64,000 nt of DNA from CAADGU01 sp035444285 (GTDB lineage Bacteria > Chloroflexota > Anaerolineae > Promineifilales > Promineifilaceae), in NCBI GenBank assembly GCA_035444285.1, contig DAOMOK010000001.1:434001-498000 (forward strand), written 5' to 3'. Made by a program: the position numbers and the translations under genes. The notes under the pieces were generated by a model, which saw only the letters and a program-made list of their open reading frames with translations, ran no database searches and was not told where the DNA came from. Positions 1 to 8,900 of the stretch are shown in pieces. The first letter of the stretch is position 1; each line of letters starts with the position of its first letter.

Positions 1-10
1 GTTGAGATTT

Positions 11-34
11 GAGATATTGACGAGTCAATATCTC
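11..34. repeat. Perfect 10-bp hairpin downstream of dnaN
   Basis: GAGATATTGA (11-20) and TCAATATCTC (25-34) form perfect arms around a 4-base loop, just after the dnaN stop codon on the minus strand. There is no clear T-run, so this is a weak terminator candidate or one of the intergenic hairpins common in this window. Confidence 0.6.
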
Positions 35-45
35 AATATCTTTGA

Positions 46-1179
46 TTATCGTCCAAAGTGCATGGGCATGATGATGTGCATGAAATCTGTGTCGCCAACC
101 GGTTTGATGACGCCTGGGTCCATGGGGCCGGTGGTTTCCAGCGCCACTTGTGGCGTATCAATCACATTGAGTACGTCGGTCATGTACTTCACGTTAAAGG
201 CAATCTCGACAGGGTCGCCGTTGACCATGGCGTCAATTTGCGTGACGTTATCACCGGTTTCGGTGCTGGTGGCAGCGACAATGGCCGATCCGGGCGTAAT
301 CTCGTCGCCGGGATCAATTTTTACGCGGGCGGTGTGGCTGGATTCGCGGGCGAAAATCTCGGCAGCCTTACAAGCCTTGCGAAAATCGGCCGTGCCCATG
401 ATAGTGCGGGTATTATGGCGTTTGGGCACAATAGGCGTGTAATCGGGGAAGCTGCCATCAATCAGTTGCGAAACCAGGACGATATTTTCCATGTCAAAAA
501 TAATCTGGTTTCGCCCTTCTGGCAGAGAAATGAAGATGGCTTCACTGTCGTCACTGGCTATGCGATATAGCTCACTGAGGGCACGGGCGGGAATGAGCAC
601 GGCCGTACTCTTATCCACTGAACTGGGAATATGCGCCGACTTCATCGAGAGGCGAAACCCATCGGTCGCTACCATCAAAACCTGGCTGTTATCAAAGGTG
701 GTGGAAACGCCGGTCAGTGTGGGCCGGGTGTCATCGGTGGCGGCAGCTAAGGCTACCTGGTTGATCATTTGTTTGAACACGGCCGTTTCCACGCGAATAC
801 GATTAGCTTGATCCGGTTTGGGCACCAGCGGGAATTCCTGGGCATCAATACCTTTGATGTTGGCCTCGTTGCGGGCACAGGTGATGTGCAGCGTCTGGGT
901 GCGCTCATTGAGCATCAACTCCACCCGCTCTTGCGGCAGTTGGCTGACAAAATCATTCAACAATCGTGCGGGGACGGTGATGGCGCCATCCTCCTCCACC
1001 TTGGCCCCAATCCAACAGGTGACCACAATTTCCAGATTAGTCGCCGAGAGTTTGAGACGGCCGTTATCCGTCTCCAACAGCACATTCGCCAACACCGGCA
1101 GTGTGGAACGAGTGCTGACGGCCCGCCCCACAATACTCAACCCTTTCGCCAGATTCTCTTGTAAACAGGAGACTTTCAT
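46..1179 (-). CDS. dnaN: DNA polymerase III sliding clamp (beta subunit)
   Basis: The 377-residue product matches the bacterial beta clamp, the ring that tethers the replicative polymerase and other repair and replication proteins to DNA. The family's three-fold repeat is readable. The N-terminal domain starts MKVSCLQENLAKGL and contains ATNLEI. The middle part has ATDGFRLS. The C-terminus ends in the conserved MPM segment that lines the client-peptide pocket. I chose the ATG at 1179 rather than the ORF opening at 1263 because a GGGAGAG ribosome binding site precedes it and homology begins there. No dnaA or recF lies upstream, where a gene of unknown function is divergent, so the usual dnaA-dnaN-recF order is not kept. 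Confidence 0.96.
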   Translation of the reverse strand: MKVSCLQENLAKGLSIVGRAVSTRSTLPVLANVLLETDNGRLKLSATNLEIVVTCWIGAKVEEDGAITVPARLLNDFVSQLPQERVELMLNERTQTLHITCARNEANIKGIDAQEFPLVPKPDQANRIRVETAVFKQMINQVALAAATDDTRPTLTGVSTTFDNSQVLMVATDGFRLSMKSAHIPSSVDKSTAVLIPARALSELYRIASDDSEAIFISLPEGRNQIIFDMENIVLVSQLIDGSFPDYTPIVPKRHNTRTIMGTADFRKACKAAEIFARESSHTARVKIDPGDEITPGSAIVAATSTETGDNVTQIDAMVNGDPVEIAFNVKYMTDVLNVIDTPQVALETTGPMDPGVIKPVGDTDFMHIIMPMHFGR

Positions 1180-1234
1180 GCCCTCTCTCCCTATAAAAGT
1201 TTTGTTGTAATATCCCGCACAGTAGATGGTTGGT

Positions 1235-1263
1235 AGTATAACGGAGGATAGGTGAAGATGCAA
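1235..1263 (-). promoter_or_regulatory. Predicted dnaN promoter
   Basis: On the minus strand, TTGCAT (1263-1258) and TATACT (1240-1235) are separated by exactly 17 bases. They match the sigma-70 -35 and -10 boxes in 4/6 and 5/6 positions. Transcription would begin near 1228, giving a leader of about 50 bases before the dnaN ATG. Confidence 0.6.
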
Positions 1264-1272
1264 TATGTATAT

Positions 1273-1313
1273 GGTGGCTGGCGGCGGGTACCTGTTACCC
1301 GCCGCCAGCCACC
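1273..1313. repeat. Perfect 18-bp intergenic hairpin
   Basis: The arms 1273-1290 and 1296-1313 (beginning GGTGGCTGGCGGCGGG) are exact reverse complements around a 5-base loop. The hairpin lies between the divergent dnaN promoter and the next gene. It lacks a T-run and sits upstream of both genes, so it is unlikely to be a terminator. Confidence 0.8.
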
Positions 1314-1358
1314 AGCAGATTGTTGCCAGATTTGACGGAGCGGTTTACAAATAGGGGC

Positions 1359-2093
1359 ATGACCACAACCACTTCCTCACCCATTGTGCTGCACGCCGAT
1401 CAAGAACATAGTGGGCTGCGCGTGACCGTCATCGTCCTCCTTTTTGCCTGTACCATCCTCTTTTTTATCCTTCTGAACACAATGTGGCCGCGGCTGGCCC
1501 CTCCGGGGTTGGTAGATTTCGCTTTCATTATCGCCTGTTCCAGTTCATTGGTGCTGGCGCTGGCGGCGGTGTGGGGCGTGGAGAAAGGGTTGAAGCGCGT
1601 CTGGCACAGTGGGCGGGTGCTGACGCTAGATGAAAATGGCATCCTGGTACAGGACCTTGATTTGTCACCCTATACACTGAACTGGCGTAGCAATATGAAT
1701 CAACTGTACTGGCGGTTCACGCTCAAAGGGTACAAACGCGGGGGACGGGAACGGCGTGTGCCTGAAAAATGGATTTGTCTGGCGGTGCAAATACGGGAGG
1801 GGGAAAATCAGTTAATTGCCTACACGTACATTGCCCCCAAAAAGGCGGAGGAGTTCATGGCGCGTCACGGCCGTGCCCACTTTCACGAAATTTACCCCGC
1901 CGATGTCTACGCCACTGACGCCCGCAGCCGTTACCTTTCCTTGCCCAGCCGCCCCGAAAAAATACCCGCCGATGTCCTGGCAGGCAAAGACGGCAAACAG
2001 TGGTTGGCCGAGCAACATCGCTGGCTGGAAGGATTTGAATTAACAAACCAGGATTTTGAGAAATTTATAATGACAGTCATCAGTCATCAGTGA
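1359..2093 (+). CDS. Two-helix membrane protein, unknown function
   Basis: I do not recognise a family for this 244-residue protein. Two hydrophobic helices lie near the N-terminus (roughly residues 23-42 and 52-74). About 165 residues of polar, probably cytosolic sequence follow, with many aromatic and basic residues. The arrangement resembles bacterial small membrane proteins with a PH-like C-terminal domain (a motif-like segment begins VLTLDENGILVQDL), but that is inference. The ATG at 1359 is preferred over the TTG at 1320 because TAGGGGC precedes it and the tandem Thr start is plausible. It is divergent from dnaN and is followed by a hairpin repeat. Confidence 0.7.
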   Translation: MTTTTSSPIVLHADQEHSGLRVTVIVLLFACTILFFILLNTMWPRLAPPGLVDFAFIIACSSSLVLALAAVWGVEKGLKRVWHSGRVLTLDENGILVQDLDLSPYTLNWRSNMNQLYWRFTLKGYKRGGRERRVPEKWICLAVQIREGENQLIAYTYIAPKKAEEFMARHGRAHFHEIYPADVYATDARSRYLSLPSRPEKIPADVLAGKDGKQWLAEQHRWLEGFELTNQDFEKFIMTVISHQ

Positions 2094-2144
2094 GCAGTGA
2101 GCGGTGAGCCGTTAACTGCTCACTGCCTACTGCTAACTGCTCAC
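2090..2144. repeat. Word-repeat intergenic hairpin
   Basis: GTGAGCAGT (2090-2098) can pair with ACTGCTCAC at 2115-2123 or 2136-2144. The arms are made of near-tandem copies of short words (GTGAGCAGTGAGCGGTGAGC). It begins right before the stop codon of the previous gene and ends before the acyl-CoA dehydrogenase ribosome binding site. Confidence 0.65.
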
Positions 2145-2164
2145 AAACTACGGAGGTTCCCACC

Positions 2165-3328
2165 ATGTTTGACTTTATCAACGAAGAACATCGCATGATT
2201 CAGCTAGAAGCGCGCCGTTTTGCCCAACAGGAAATTGCCCCCATCGCCGCCCACCACGACGAAACCGGCCAATTCCCCATTGAAACGGTGCGTAAAATGG
2301 GACAGTTGGGTTTTATGGGCATCGAGGTGCCGGAAGAGTACGGCGGCATTGGCATGGACACACTGGCCTATGCATTAGCCCTCATCGAAATCTGCAAAGC
2401 GGACGCCAGCCACGGCACCATCATGTCCGTGAACAATTCCCTCTACTGCCACGGCATTATGAAGTATGGCACCGAGGCGCAGCGGCAGAAATACCTGGTC
2501 CCCGTCGCCAGCGGCGAAAAGATCGGCGCTTACAGCCTGACGGAGCCAATGAGCGGCAGCGACGCCGGCAACATGAAAAGCCGGGCAGTGCTGAATGAAG
2601 CCGGAACACATTATGTGATTAACGGCCGTAAATCCTGGGTCACCTCTGCCCCCTACGCCGATGTCATCGTCCTCTTCGCGCCCACCCACCCCGAAAAGGG
2701 GGCCAGTGGCATTACGGCTTTCCTCATTGAAACCGATCAGCCCGGTTTTGAGCGCGGTAAAACAGAACCCAAAATGGGCATCCGCGCCAGCGCCACCAGC
2801 GAAATCATCTTCGACAATTACCAATGTCCCCTGGAAAACCGGCTAGGCAAGGAAGGCGAAGGGTTCAAAATCGCCATGACAGTGCTGGACGCCGGGCGCA
2901 TCGGCATCGCTTCCCAGGCGCAAGGCATTGCCGAAGCCGCTCTGGAAGCCTCTATTGTCTATGCGCAAGAGCGCGAGGCGTTTGGGCAGAAAATCGGCCA
3001 GTTCCAGATGATCCAGCAGAAGCTGGCCGACATGAAAACCCGCGTAGAAGCCAGCCGCCTGCTCATTTATCAGGCATGTCTGGCGAAAAAGGAAGCCGCC
3101 GCCACCGGCAAACGCTACTCACTGGAAAGCAGCATGGCCAAGCTATTCGCCAGCGAAACGGCTAACTTCTGCGCCAAAGAAGCGATCCAGATTCACGGCG
3201 GCATGGGTTACAGCAAAGAAATGCCGCTGGAGCGATACTACCGCGACGCTAAAATCACCGAAATCTACGAAGGCACCAGCGAAATCCAACGCATGGTCAT
3301 CGCCCGCAGCCTGACGGGATTGCGATAA
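2165..3328 (+). CDS. Acyl-CoA dehydrogenase
   Basis: A 387-residue FAD enzyme that oxidises an acyl-CoA at the alpha-beta bond and passes electrons to an electron-transfer flavoprotein. Length and layout match the short/medium-chain family. Visible landmarks are the helical N-terminus with EEYGGIGMD, the substrate/FAD segment LTEPMSGSDAG and WVTSAPYAD in the beta domain, EREAFGQKIGQFQ in the C-terminal helices, and the C-terminal IHGGMGYSKEMPLERYYRD followed by EIYEGTSEIQR. The Glu in that last segment is the usual catalytic base. An AGGTTCC/GGAGG-type ribosome binding site precedes the ATG. The exact chain length preferred cannot be read from sequence. No ETF genes are adjacent. Confidence 0.95.
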   Translation: MFDFINEEHRMIQLEARRFAQQEIAPIAAHHDETGQFPIETVRKMGQLGFMGIEVPEEYGGIGMDTLAYALALIEICKADASHGTIMSVNNSLYCHGIMKYGTEAQRQKYLVPVASGEKIGAYSLTEPMSGSDAGNMKSRAVLNEAGTHYVINGRKSWVTSAPYADVIVLFAPTHPEKGASGITAFLIETDQPGFERGKTEPKMGIRASATSEIIFDNYQCPLENRLGKEGEGFKIAMTVLDAGRIGIASQAQGIAEAALEASIVYAQEREAFGQKIGQFQMIQQKLADMKTRVEASRLLIYQACLAKKEAAATGKRYSLESSMAKLFASETANFCAKEAIQIHGGMGYSKEMPLERYYRDAKITEIYEGTSEIQRMVIARSLTGLR

Positions 3329-3358
3329 AAAAAGCCCACCGTATGGTGGGCTTTTTTT
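3328..3358. terminator. Bidirectional terminator between convergent genes
   Basis: AGCCCACC and GGTGGGCT form a stem with a GTAT loop, flanked by A7 on the left and T7 on the right. It can end the acyl-CoA dehydrogenase transcript (+) and the pyrCB transcript (-). It overlaps the pyrB stop codon. Confidence 0.9.
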
Positions 3359-4343
3359 ATGCTTTGCCTAACACGGCAGCGAGAAGCGCCATGCGAATGT
3401 ACATGCCGTTTTTCACCTGTCGGAAGTAGGCGGCGCGGGGGTCTTTGTCCACGTTGTAGTGAATTTCGCCCACACGCGGCAAAGGGTGCATGACAATCAT
3501 CTTCTTTTTCGCCTTTTCCATCAGATCGCCCGTAATCTCATAGAAATTCCTGACTTCCTCATACTGGGCCAGGTCAGAGAAACGCTCTTTTTGCACACGG
3601 GTCACATACAGTACATCGGCGTTTTGAATGACGTCGGCCACATCGTGCGTCTCGCGGGCGTCTACACCGGCGTCAATCACCTGGTTCATCACCGTCAGCG
3701 GCAGACGCAAGATTTCCGGGGAGACGAAGCGCAGGCTGACGTTGTAGCCCAGCAGTAGTTTGGTAAGCGAATGGACGGTACGGCCGTAACGCAAATCCCC
3801 GATCATCGCCACCTTCAAGCCCTCAATCTGGCCCAGCTCATCCTGAATGGTAAACAAATCGAGCAGCGCCTGGGTGGGATGTTCACCTGGCCCATCACCG
3901 GCATTGATCACCGGAATATCGGCATAATCGGCCGCCAACTTGGCCGCGCCAATTTCCGGGTGGCGCAGCACAATCACGTCCGAATACTGCTCCAACGTGC
4001 GAATGGTATCCGCCAGCGTCTCCCCTTTGCTCACCGAGCTAAACTGGACACCCTGCGTGATGGGAACGACGCTGCCGCCCAATCGCTCCATCGCGGCGAT
4101 AAAAGAGGAACTGGTACGGGTGCTGGGTTCGTAAAAGAGGCAGCTTAACACCTGCCCCTTCAACAAATCCGCGCCATGTACGCGCTGCACCATCTCCCGC
4201 ATTTCACGGGCGCGGGCGAAGATGTATTCGATCTTCTCCTGGTCAAACTGCGCCACCGACAGGATGTCCATGCCCGTCAACCCATTACCCACATCCGGGG
4301 TAGACTGCATTTCATCAAAGTTAAACAATGGTTTCAGTTGCAT
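3357..4343 (-). CDS. pyrB: Aspartate carbamoyltransferase catalytic chain
   Basis: This 328-residue cytosolic enzyme joins carbamoyl phosphate and aspartate to make carbamoyl-aspartate, the committed step of pyrimidine synthesis. The carbamoyl-phosphate loop YEPSTRTSSSF is present (last Arg of the usual STRTR replaced by Ser), as are HPTQALLDLFTI, the HPLPRVGEI loop (usually HPLPRVDEI) and DPRAAYFRQ. The start at 4343 is set by GAGGAG nine bases upstream. A TTG at 4358 would add five unlikely residues. No pyrI regulatory chain is nearby. It lies about 120 bases downstream of pyrC on the same strand, so a pyrC-pyrB operon is likely, with an inverted repeat in the gap. Confidence 0.97.
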   Translation of the reverse strand: MQLKPLFNFDEMQSTPDVGNGLTGMDILSVAQFDQEKIEYIFARAREMREMVQRVHGADLLKGQVLSCLFYEPSTRTSSSFIAAMERLGGSVVPITQGVQFSSVSKGETLADTIRTLEQYSDVIVLRHPEIGAAKLAADYADIPVINAGDGPGEHPTQALLDLFTIQDELGQIEGLKVAMIGDLRYGRTVHSLTKLLLGYNVSLRFVSPEILRLPLTVMNQVIDAGVDARETHDVADVIQNADVLYVTRVQKERFSDLAQYEEVRNFYEITGDLMEKAKKKMIVMHPLPRVGEIHYNVDKDPRAAYFRQVKNGMYIRMALLAAVLGKA

Positions 4344-4370
4344 TTTGTTTCTCCTCAATTATTTTCTTGT

Positions 4371-4456
4371 GTCATTCCGAACGTAGTCTTCGGAGAGAGG
4401 AATCCCTCTCTTGCAATAGTGGGAAAGATTCCTCCTCGAAGACTCGTTGGAATGAC
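4371..4456. repeat. MITE-like imperfect inverted repeat (GTCATTCC ends)
   Basis: The element starts GTCATTCCGAACGTAGTCTTC and ends with its imperfect complement, closing in GGAATGAC. It is about 86 bases and lies between pyrC and pyrB. It has the look of the widespread GTCATTCC-ended palindromic repeats of bacterial genomes. It carries no coding capacity. Confidence 0.65.
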
Positions 4457-4466
4457 AATCACATCA

Positions 4467-5525
4467 TTACACAATCACCTTTCCCGATCCTGGCTGTGCC
4501 AGAACCTTCCCATCTTCATACACCACCTGTCCCCGTAACACCACCCGTTTGACGCGCCCGGCGACGCTACGGCCGTGAAACGGTGTCCAGCCACACTTAC
4601 TGTGCATCGTCTCATTGTGAATGACGGTCGGCGTCATTTCCACATCCACCTGCGTGTCTGGCTGCTCAGGCAAGTGGTACAGGCGGCGGGGGTTGGCGTG
4701 CATCAGTTGCATGAGGCGGCTGAGGGTGAGGCGGTTTTCGGTCACGGCCGTTAACATCAACACCAGCGACGTTTCCAACCCGGCTACCCCTGGTGGCGGA
4801 TTGTCCGACTGCTTCTCCGCCAGCGTGTGCGGCGCGTGATCGGTAGCAATGCAATCCACCGTGTCATGTAAATGCGCCCACAGCGCCGCTACATCATCCG
4901 GCGTGCCTAACACCGGACGCATATCGGCCAACATGCCCAATCGCTCCCGATCCGTCACATCCATAAACAGGTGATGGGGTGTCACCTCACACGTTACCGG
5001 CAGGCCGCGCATTTTGGCATCGGCAATCAATTCAATCTCCTCGCGGCGGCTGATGTGGCAAAAATGCACCGGGCGATCATAGGTTGCCGCCAGACCAATA
5101 CCAACCGCCACGCTCTGCTTTTCGGCGTGCATAGCAATCAGCTTTTCGCGCGGCCACGTCTGGAAGCAGCTGCGCAGTGTGGGCACATCTTCCACCCGCA
5201 GTTTGCCAAATGTGTCGTTCAGATAAATCTTGAGCGCCACCGCATAGGGGGCCAACGTGGGCAGCCGGTCAATTTGCTCTGGGCTGGCCCCGGCAAACAA
5301 GCCCACGTCACAGACCACATCCCGCCGGGCTGTGTCTAACGTCTCAGCCATCACTTCCGGCAAGGTCAGCGGCGGCGAGGTATTGGGCATTGCCAGAAGT
5401 TGGGTGATGCCACCGGCTAAGGCTGCGGCTGTGCCGGTATAAAAGTCTTCCTTGTGTTCGCCACCCGGTACGCGCAGATGGGTGTGGACATCCACCAGAC
5501 CTGGTAAGGTGATTGTTTCAGACAT
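4467..5525 (-). CDS. pyrC: Dihydroorotase, CAD-like type
   Basis: This 352-residue zinc amidohydrolase interconverts carbamoyl-aspartate and dihydroorotate, the step after PyrB. The metal-binding start LPGLVDVHTHLRVPGG comes at about residue 8, so the N-terminal strand domain seen in longer dihydroorotases is missing. Other motifs are ALKIYLNDTF (carboxylated Lys), HFCHIS, EVTPHHLFM and ATDHAPHT. Together with PPGVAGLETSL these resemble the dihydroorotase domain of the animal CAD protein more than E. coli PyrC. I chose the ATG at 5525 because GGAG sits eight bases upstream. The alternative at 5531 is too close. The pyrC-pyrB order is on the same strand, behind a terminator-like leader hairpin. 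Confidence 0.95.
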   Translation of the reverse strand: MSETITLPGLVDVHTHLRVPGGEHKEDFYTGTAAALAGGITQLLAMPNTSPPLTLPEVMAETLDTARRDVVCDVGLFAGASPEQIDRLPTLAPYAVALKIYLNDTFGKLRVEDVPTLRSCFQTWPREKLIAMHAEKQSVAVGIGLAATYDRPVHFCHISRREEIELIADAKMRGLPVTCEVTPHHLFMDVTDRERLGMLADMRPVLGTPDDVAALWAHLHDTVDCIATDHAPHTLAEKQSDNPPPGVAGLETSLVLMLTAVTENRLTLSRLMQLMHANPRRLYHLPEQPDTQVDVEMTPTVIHNETMHSKCGWTPFHGRSVAGRVKRVVLRGQVVYEDGKVLAQPGSGKVIV

Positions 5526-5546
5526 ACGCATTTCTCCGTAACAAGC

Positions 5547-5583
5547 AAAAAAAAAGCCTGATCCCCAAAAAGGATCAGGCTTT
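5547..5583 (-). terminator. Terminator hairpin in the pyrC leader (possible attenuator)
   Basis: On the minus strand, AAAGCCTGATCC... pairs with GGATCAGGCTTT (12-bp arms, 5583-5572 and 5564-5553) and is followed by nine Ts. It ends about 20 bases before the pyrC ATG, directly before its ribosome binding site. A separate strong terminator already closes the gene upstream (5826-5866), so this one probably acts inside the pyrCB transcript. Confidence 0.75.
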
Positions 5584-5825
5584 GGTTTTATTATGAAAGG
5601 GAGAAGCATACGGCTTCTTACCCCACTTATGCTTTTTTCCGGTTAACCAGGCCATCTACCTACCCTCAGAAAAGATGTGTGCCTTCTATGCACCGGGATG
5701 TTATGGTATCACCAACCGCAGTGCCAGGCAAGGGGCACACTTTAGGGCGATTGCATGAAAGTTAACATAATGCTGCGAAGCTGGATAAAACCTTCTCACG
5801 ATGCTCAACATCCTGAAACAGTCCT
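5584..5825 (-). promoter_or_regulatory. Likely pyrCB promoter and leader region
   Basis: This gene-free stretch lies between the terminator of the upstream gene and the pyrC leader hairpin. On the minus strand a local stem AGCATA/TATGCT (about 5632-5604) sits just before the terminator hairpin and a GGTTAACC palindrome is at 5640-5647. I see no clear PyrR-type binding loop and no convincing -35/-10 pair, so the mechanism is undetermined. Confidence 0.35.
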
Positions 5826-5866
5826 AAAAAAAAGGCGGAAGAGGCATTGATCCTCTTCCGCCTTTT
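5826..5866 (-). terminator. Rho-independent terminator of the secreted nuclease-like gene
   Basis: Perfect 15-bp arms (5830-5844 and 5852-5866) with a 7-base loop are followed on the minus strand by eight Ts. It lies about 50 bases after the stop codon at 5919. Confidence 0.9.
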
Positions 5867-5918
5867 GCGTCACACGTGCTGTGGTCGGTTTACAACCGTG
5901 CCACCTCTGGGACTGAAA

Positions 5919-8900
5919 TTATCTAAAACGGAAGTTAGCCATATAAATCGTGCCATCGTCCAACTTCAACCAGAACTGGCGGCAGGTATTCTTCCATACT
6001 TTGGCTGTCTTCCACACGTAAGTGTAGGTGTCCGTATCCGGATCATAACTGAGGCTGCTGCTCCCGGCGGTAACGGTTTCTTGCACGTCGTTTTCCGGGC
6101 TGCCAGTGTCACAACCAATACCGACTGAGGTGGGGAATCCGGGGGCAAAGATGTTTAACCCCTTGTCGCCGTTCAGGCTGAATTTCATAGGAATGGCGCT
6201 GCCGGCCGTGACCAGATTGAAGGCAGGCAGGTTTTCTACAGGCTGGAAGAACCCGGTGAAGTTATACACGACGGATACGGTGGCCTGGTCGGTGGCAGTC
6301 AGGCCGCCGGTGTCGGTGACACGGGCGACAATGGTGTGGCTGCCGGGGGCGCTGAGCAAAGCGGCGGAGAAAGTGGCGCTCTGCCCGGCCGTTTCAAACA
6401 AACCATCGTTGTCCAGGTCCCATTCGTAGGTCAAAGGATCACCATCAGGGTCAGCGCCAACGGCCGTGACCAGCACCGATCCACCTTCCACCACCACATA
6501 TGGCCCACCGGCGTCCACCGTCGGCGGATTGTTCGGCGTGAACAGGTTCAGGCCGATGATAACCGGATCATGGTCGGAGGTGCGGAATGCATTCGGCTCG
6601 TAAAGCGGGAACACATCCGATTCTTCCTCAAACGCATCCCGCTCACCTGGGTCGCGCACGTCATCATTGTAATCAAACAGAGGAATTTCATCGGCGTTAA
6701 TGTGCCACTCGGCCACATCAGCCACCTGAGGCGTCAGGCTGGCATTGGAAAGCGCATGATCCAGGTAGCCCAATTGGCCATCGAAGACATAACCGTAAGC
6801 ATTGGCGCCGCCAAACGAGGCCACCAGGTCGGTGTAACCGGCATTCTGCAGAGCCACAATCGGGTCTTCTTGGGCGTATGAATTCAGGTCGCCGATGATC
6901 AGTACATCGGCGTCGCCGCTGCCGGTGGGGTCGGTTGCCAACCAGTCTGCCAAAGCCTGGGCGGCCAGCGTGCGCGTACCGTTACAGTTGCCCTGGCCCG
7001 TGGTGGTGTCGTCATCGCCGGCCCCACAACCAGAGCCTTTACTCTTGAGATGATTGACCACCACCGTCACCCGTTCACCGGTGGCAATCTCTTCAAAGGT
7101 CTGCGCCAGCGCCGGGCGATTGCGGGCGTCGTTGAAGCGCGGGTCAACACTGCTGGTAAGAATTGCATAGTCGCCAACAGGCTGCACCGTGGCAGTCTTG
7201 TAAATGATCCCAACCCGGATGGCGTCGCCGCCAATCGCGCCGGTATCAATGTAATCGTAGCCCGGCAAACCGGCCACAATGTCGGCCAGCGGCTCGACGC
7301 CAGGGGTATTCTCCATTTCCATGAAGCCAAAGACATCGGCATCAATGGCGGAGAGTGCTGCCAGTAGTTTGGTGCGCTGGCGTTCCAATTCCTGAACGCT
7401 GTCCGCGCCCCGGCAGTCCTGTGTGCCTGATGGCCCACAAAAGCCCGAATCGTTCGATGAGGTCGTATCAATGGTTAAGAAGTAGTTGAGAACATTGAAA
7501 CTGGCGATTTTCAAAGAGCCTTGTACTTCCGGCACGGCTGGGCGCGTGTTGACCGGGGTAAAGGCATAGCTAAATGCCTCAGGCACGGGGCGGATGCGCC
7601 AGGCGTCTGTACCGGTCTGACCGGCAAACGACCAATGCAGTACACCCGTCAGATTGGCGATGGTATCACCGCCGCGGAAGTAGTTGCCGGTGCTAAGCCC
7701 CGGAATAGGGTAGTAATACGCTGTGTTTGGCGCATCTGTCGGCCGGTTTTGGCGGTTATCGGTGTCATCCAGGATGACCTTGCGTGAGGCCAGATCGATC
7801 TGGTGGTTGATGTAGCCGGCGGCAGTGGGGGTGTTGACGGCCGTGAACGTATGCGGCCGTCCCCCTTCGGTGAGAATGACCTGGCCGTAACGCGCCAGTT
7901 CAAAATACTCGCTGACCGACAGGGTAGCCGGGAAAGTGACCAACATACCTTCAAACGGTTCAAAGTAGGCGTTGATGACGGCCGTAGCGGCGGCCAGATT
8001 GCCGGTTGGCACGCCGGGCACAGGCAGTTGCACCGTAGCCGGGGTTGGTAATGCATTGCTAGAGCTGATAATGGTGACGCTGGCTGCTGTGGACGCAGTC
8101 AATTGGCTCATGCCAAAATACTCACTGGAACTGCCGGTCACACGCACCTTGTCACCCACGCTCACCAGCTTTGGACAGCCGCTGCAAAAGACAAAAATGC
8201 CTTCAGAAGTGGACGGATCGGCGTCAGCGTCGGCGTCCTCTTCCTGTATGAAGAAACCGCGCAATTGCCCGCTGTCCTGAGTCTGGTAGCTGCCTACCAC
8301 AATGGCTTCAACGGTGAATGTGCCGGACACGGCCGTGTCGCCACTACCCTGAATGGTATGAATACGGGTGATGGCCACATTGTCATCGTTCAGGATGGTT
8401 CCCTGACCCTGCCCGTCGGCGACGATGGCCCCGGTGACGTTGCTGATATTGACAAAGAAGCTCTCATCAGGCTCATCGCTTGTGTCGCCATTAACCAGGA
8501 CACTGAATGTATAAATGGAACTGCCCGCCGGAATGGTTTGTCCGGTCAGCGACTTCGCCGTGAAGTCATCTGGCGAGGTGGCTGTGCCATCGGCCGTGGC
8601 AATATCAAACGTTACACCGCCGGCTGCCGCTGGCGCACCCAGGTTGACGGTGAAAGAGAACGTGGTCGTGCCGCTGTCACCTTCATTGAGGGTTACATCA
8701 TTGATTGTCAGTTGCGGGTCGGCGCTGGCGCAGTCGTTGGCAGCGCCAGGGGTGATGCCTGTCAGGACAAAGTCCACATTGTTTTGATTGGTATCAGAGC
8801 CATCGGGACAACGTGAGATACCCTCACCCGCGATAGCGCTATCCACCAGGCCTATGCCCGAGCCTTCGGTATAAGGCGCGCCGGTATTTCCCGCGTAACT

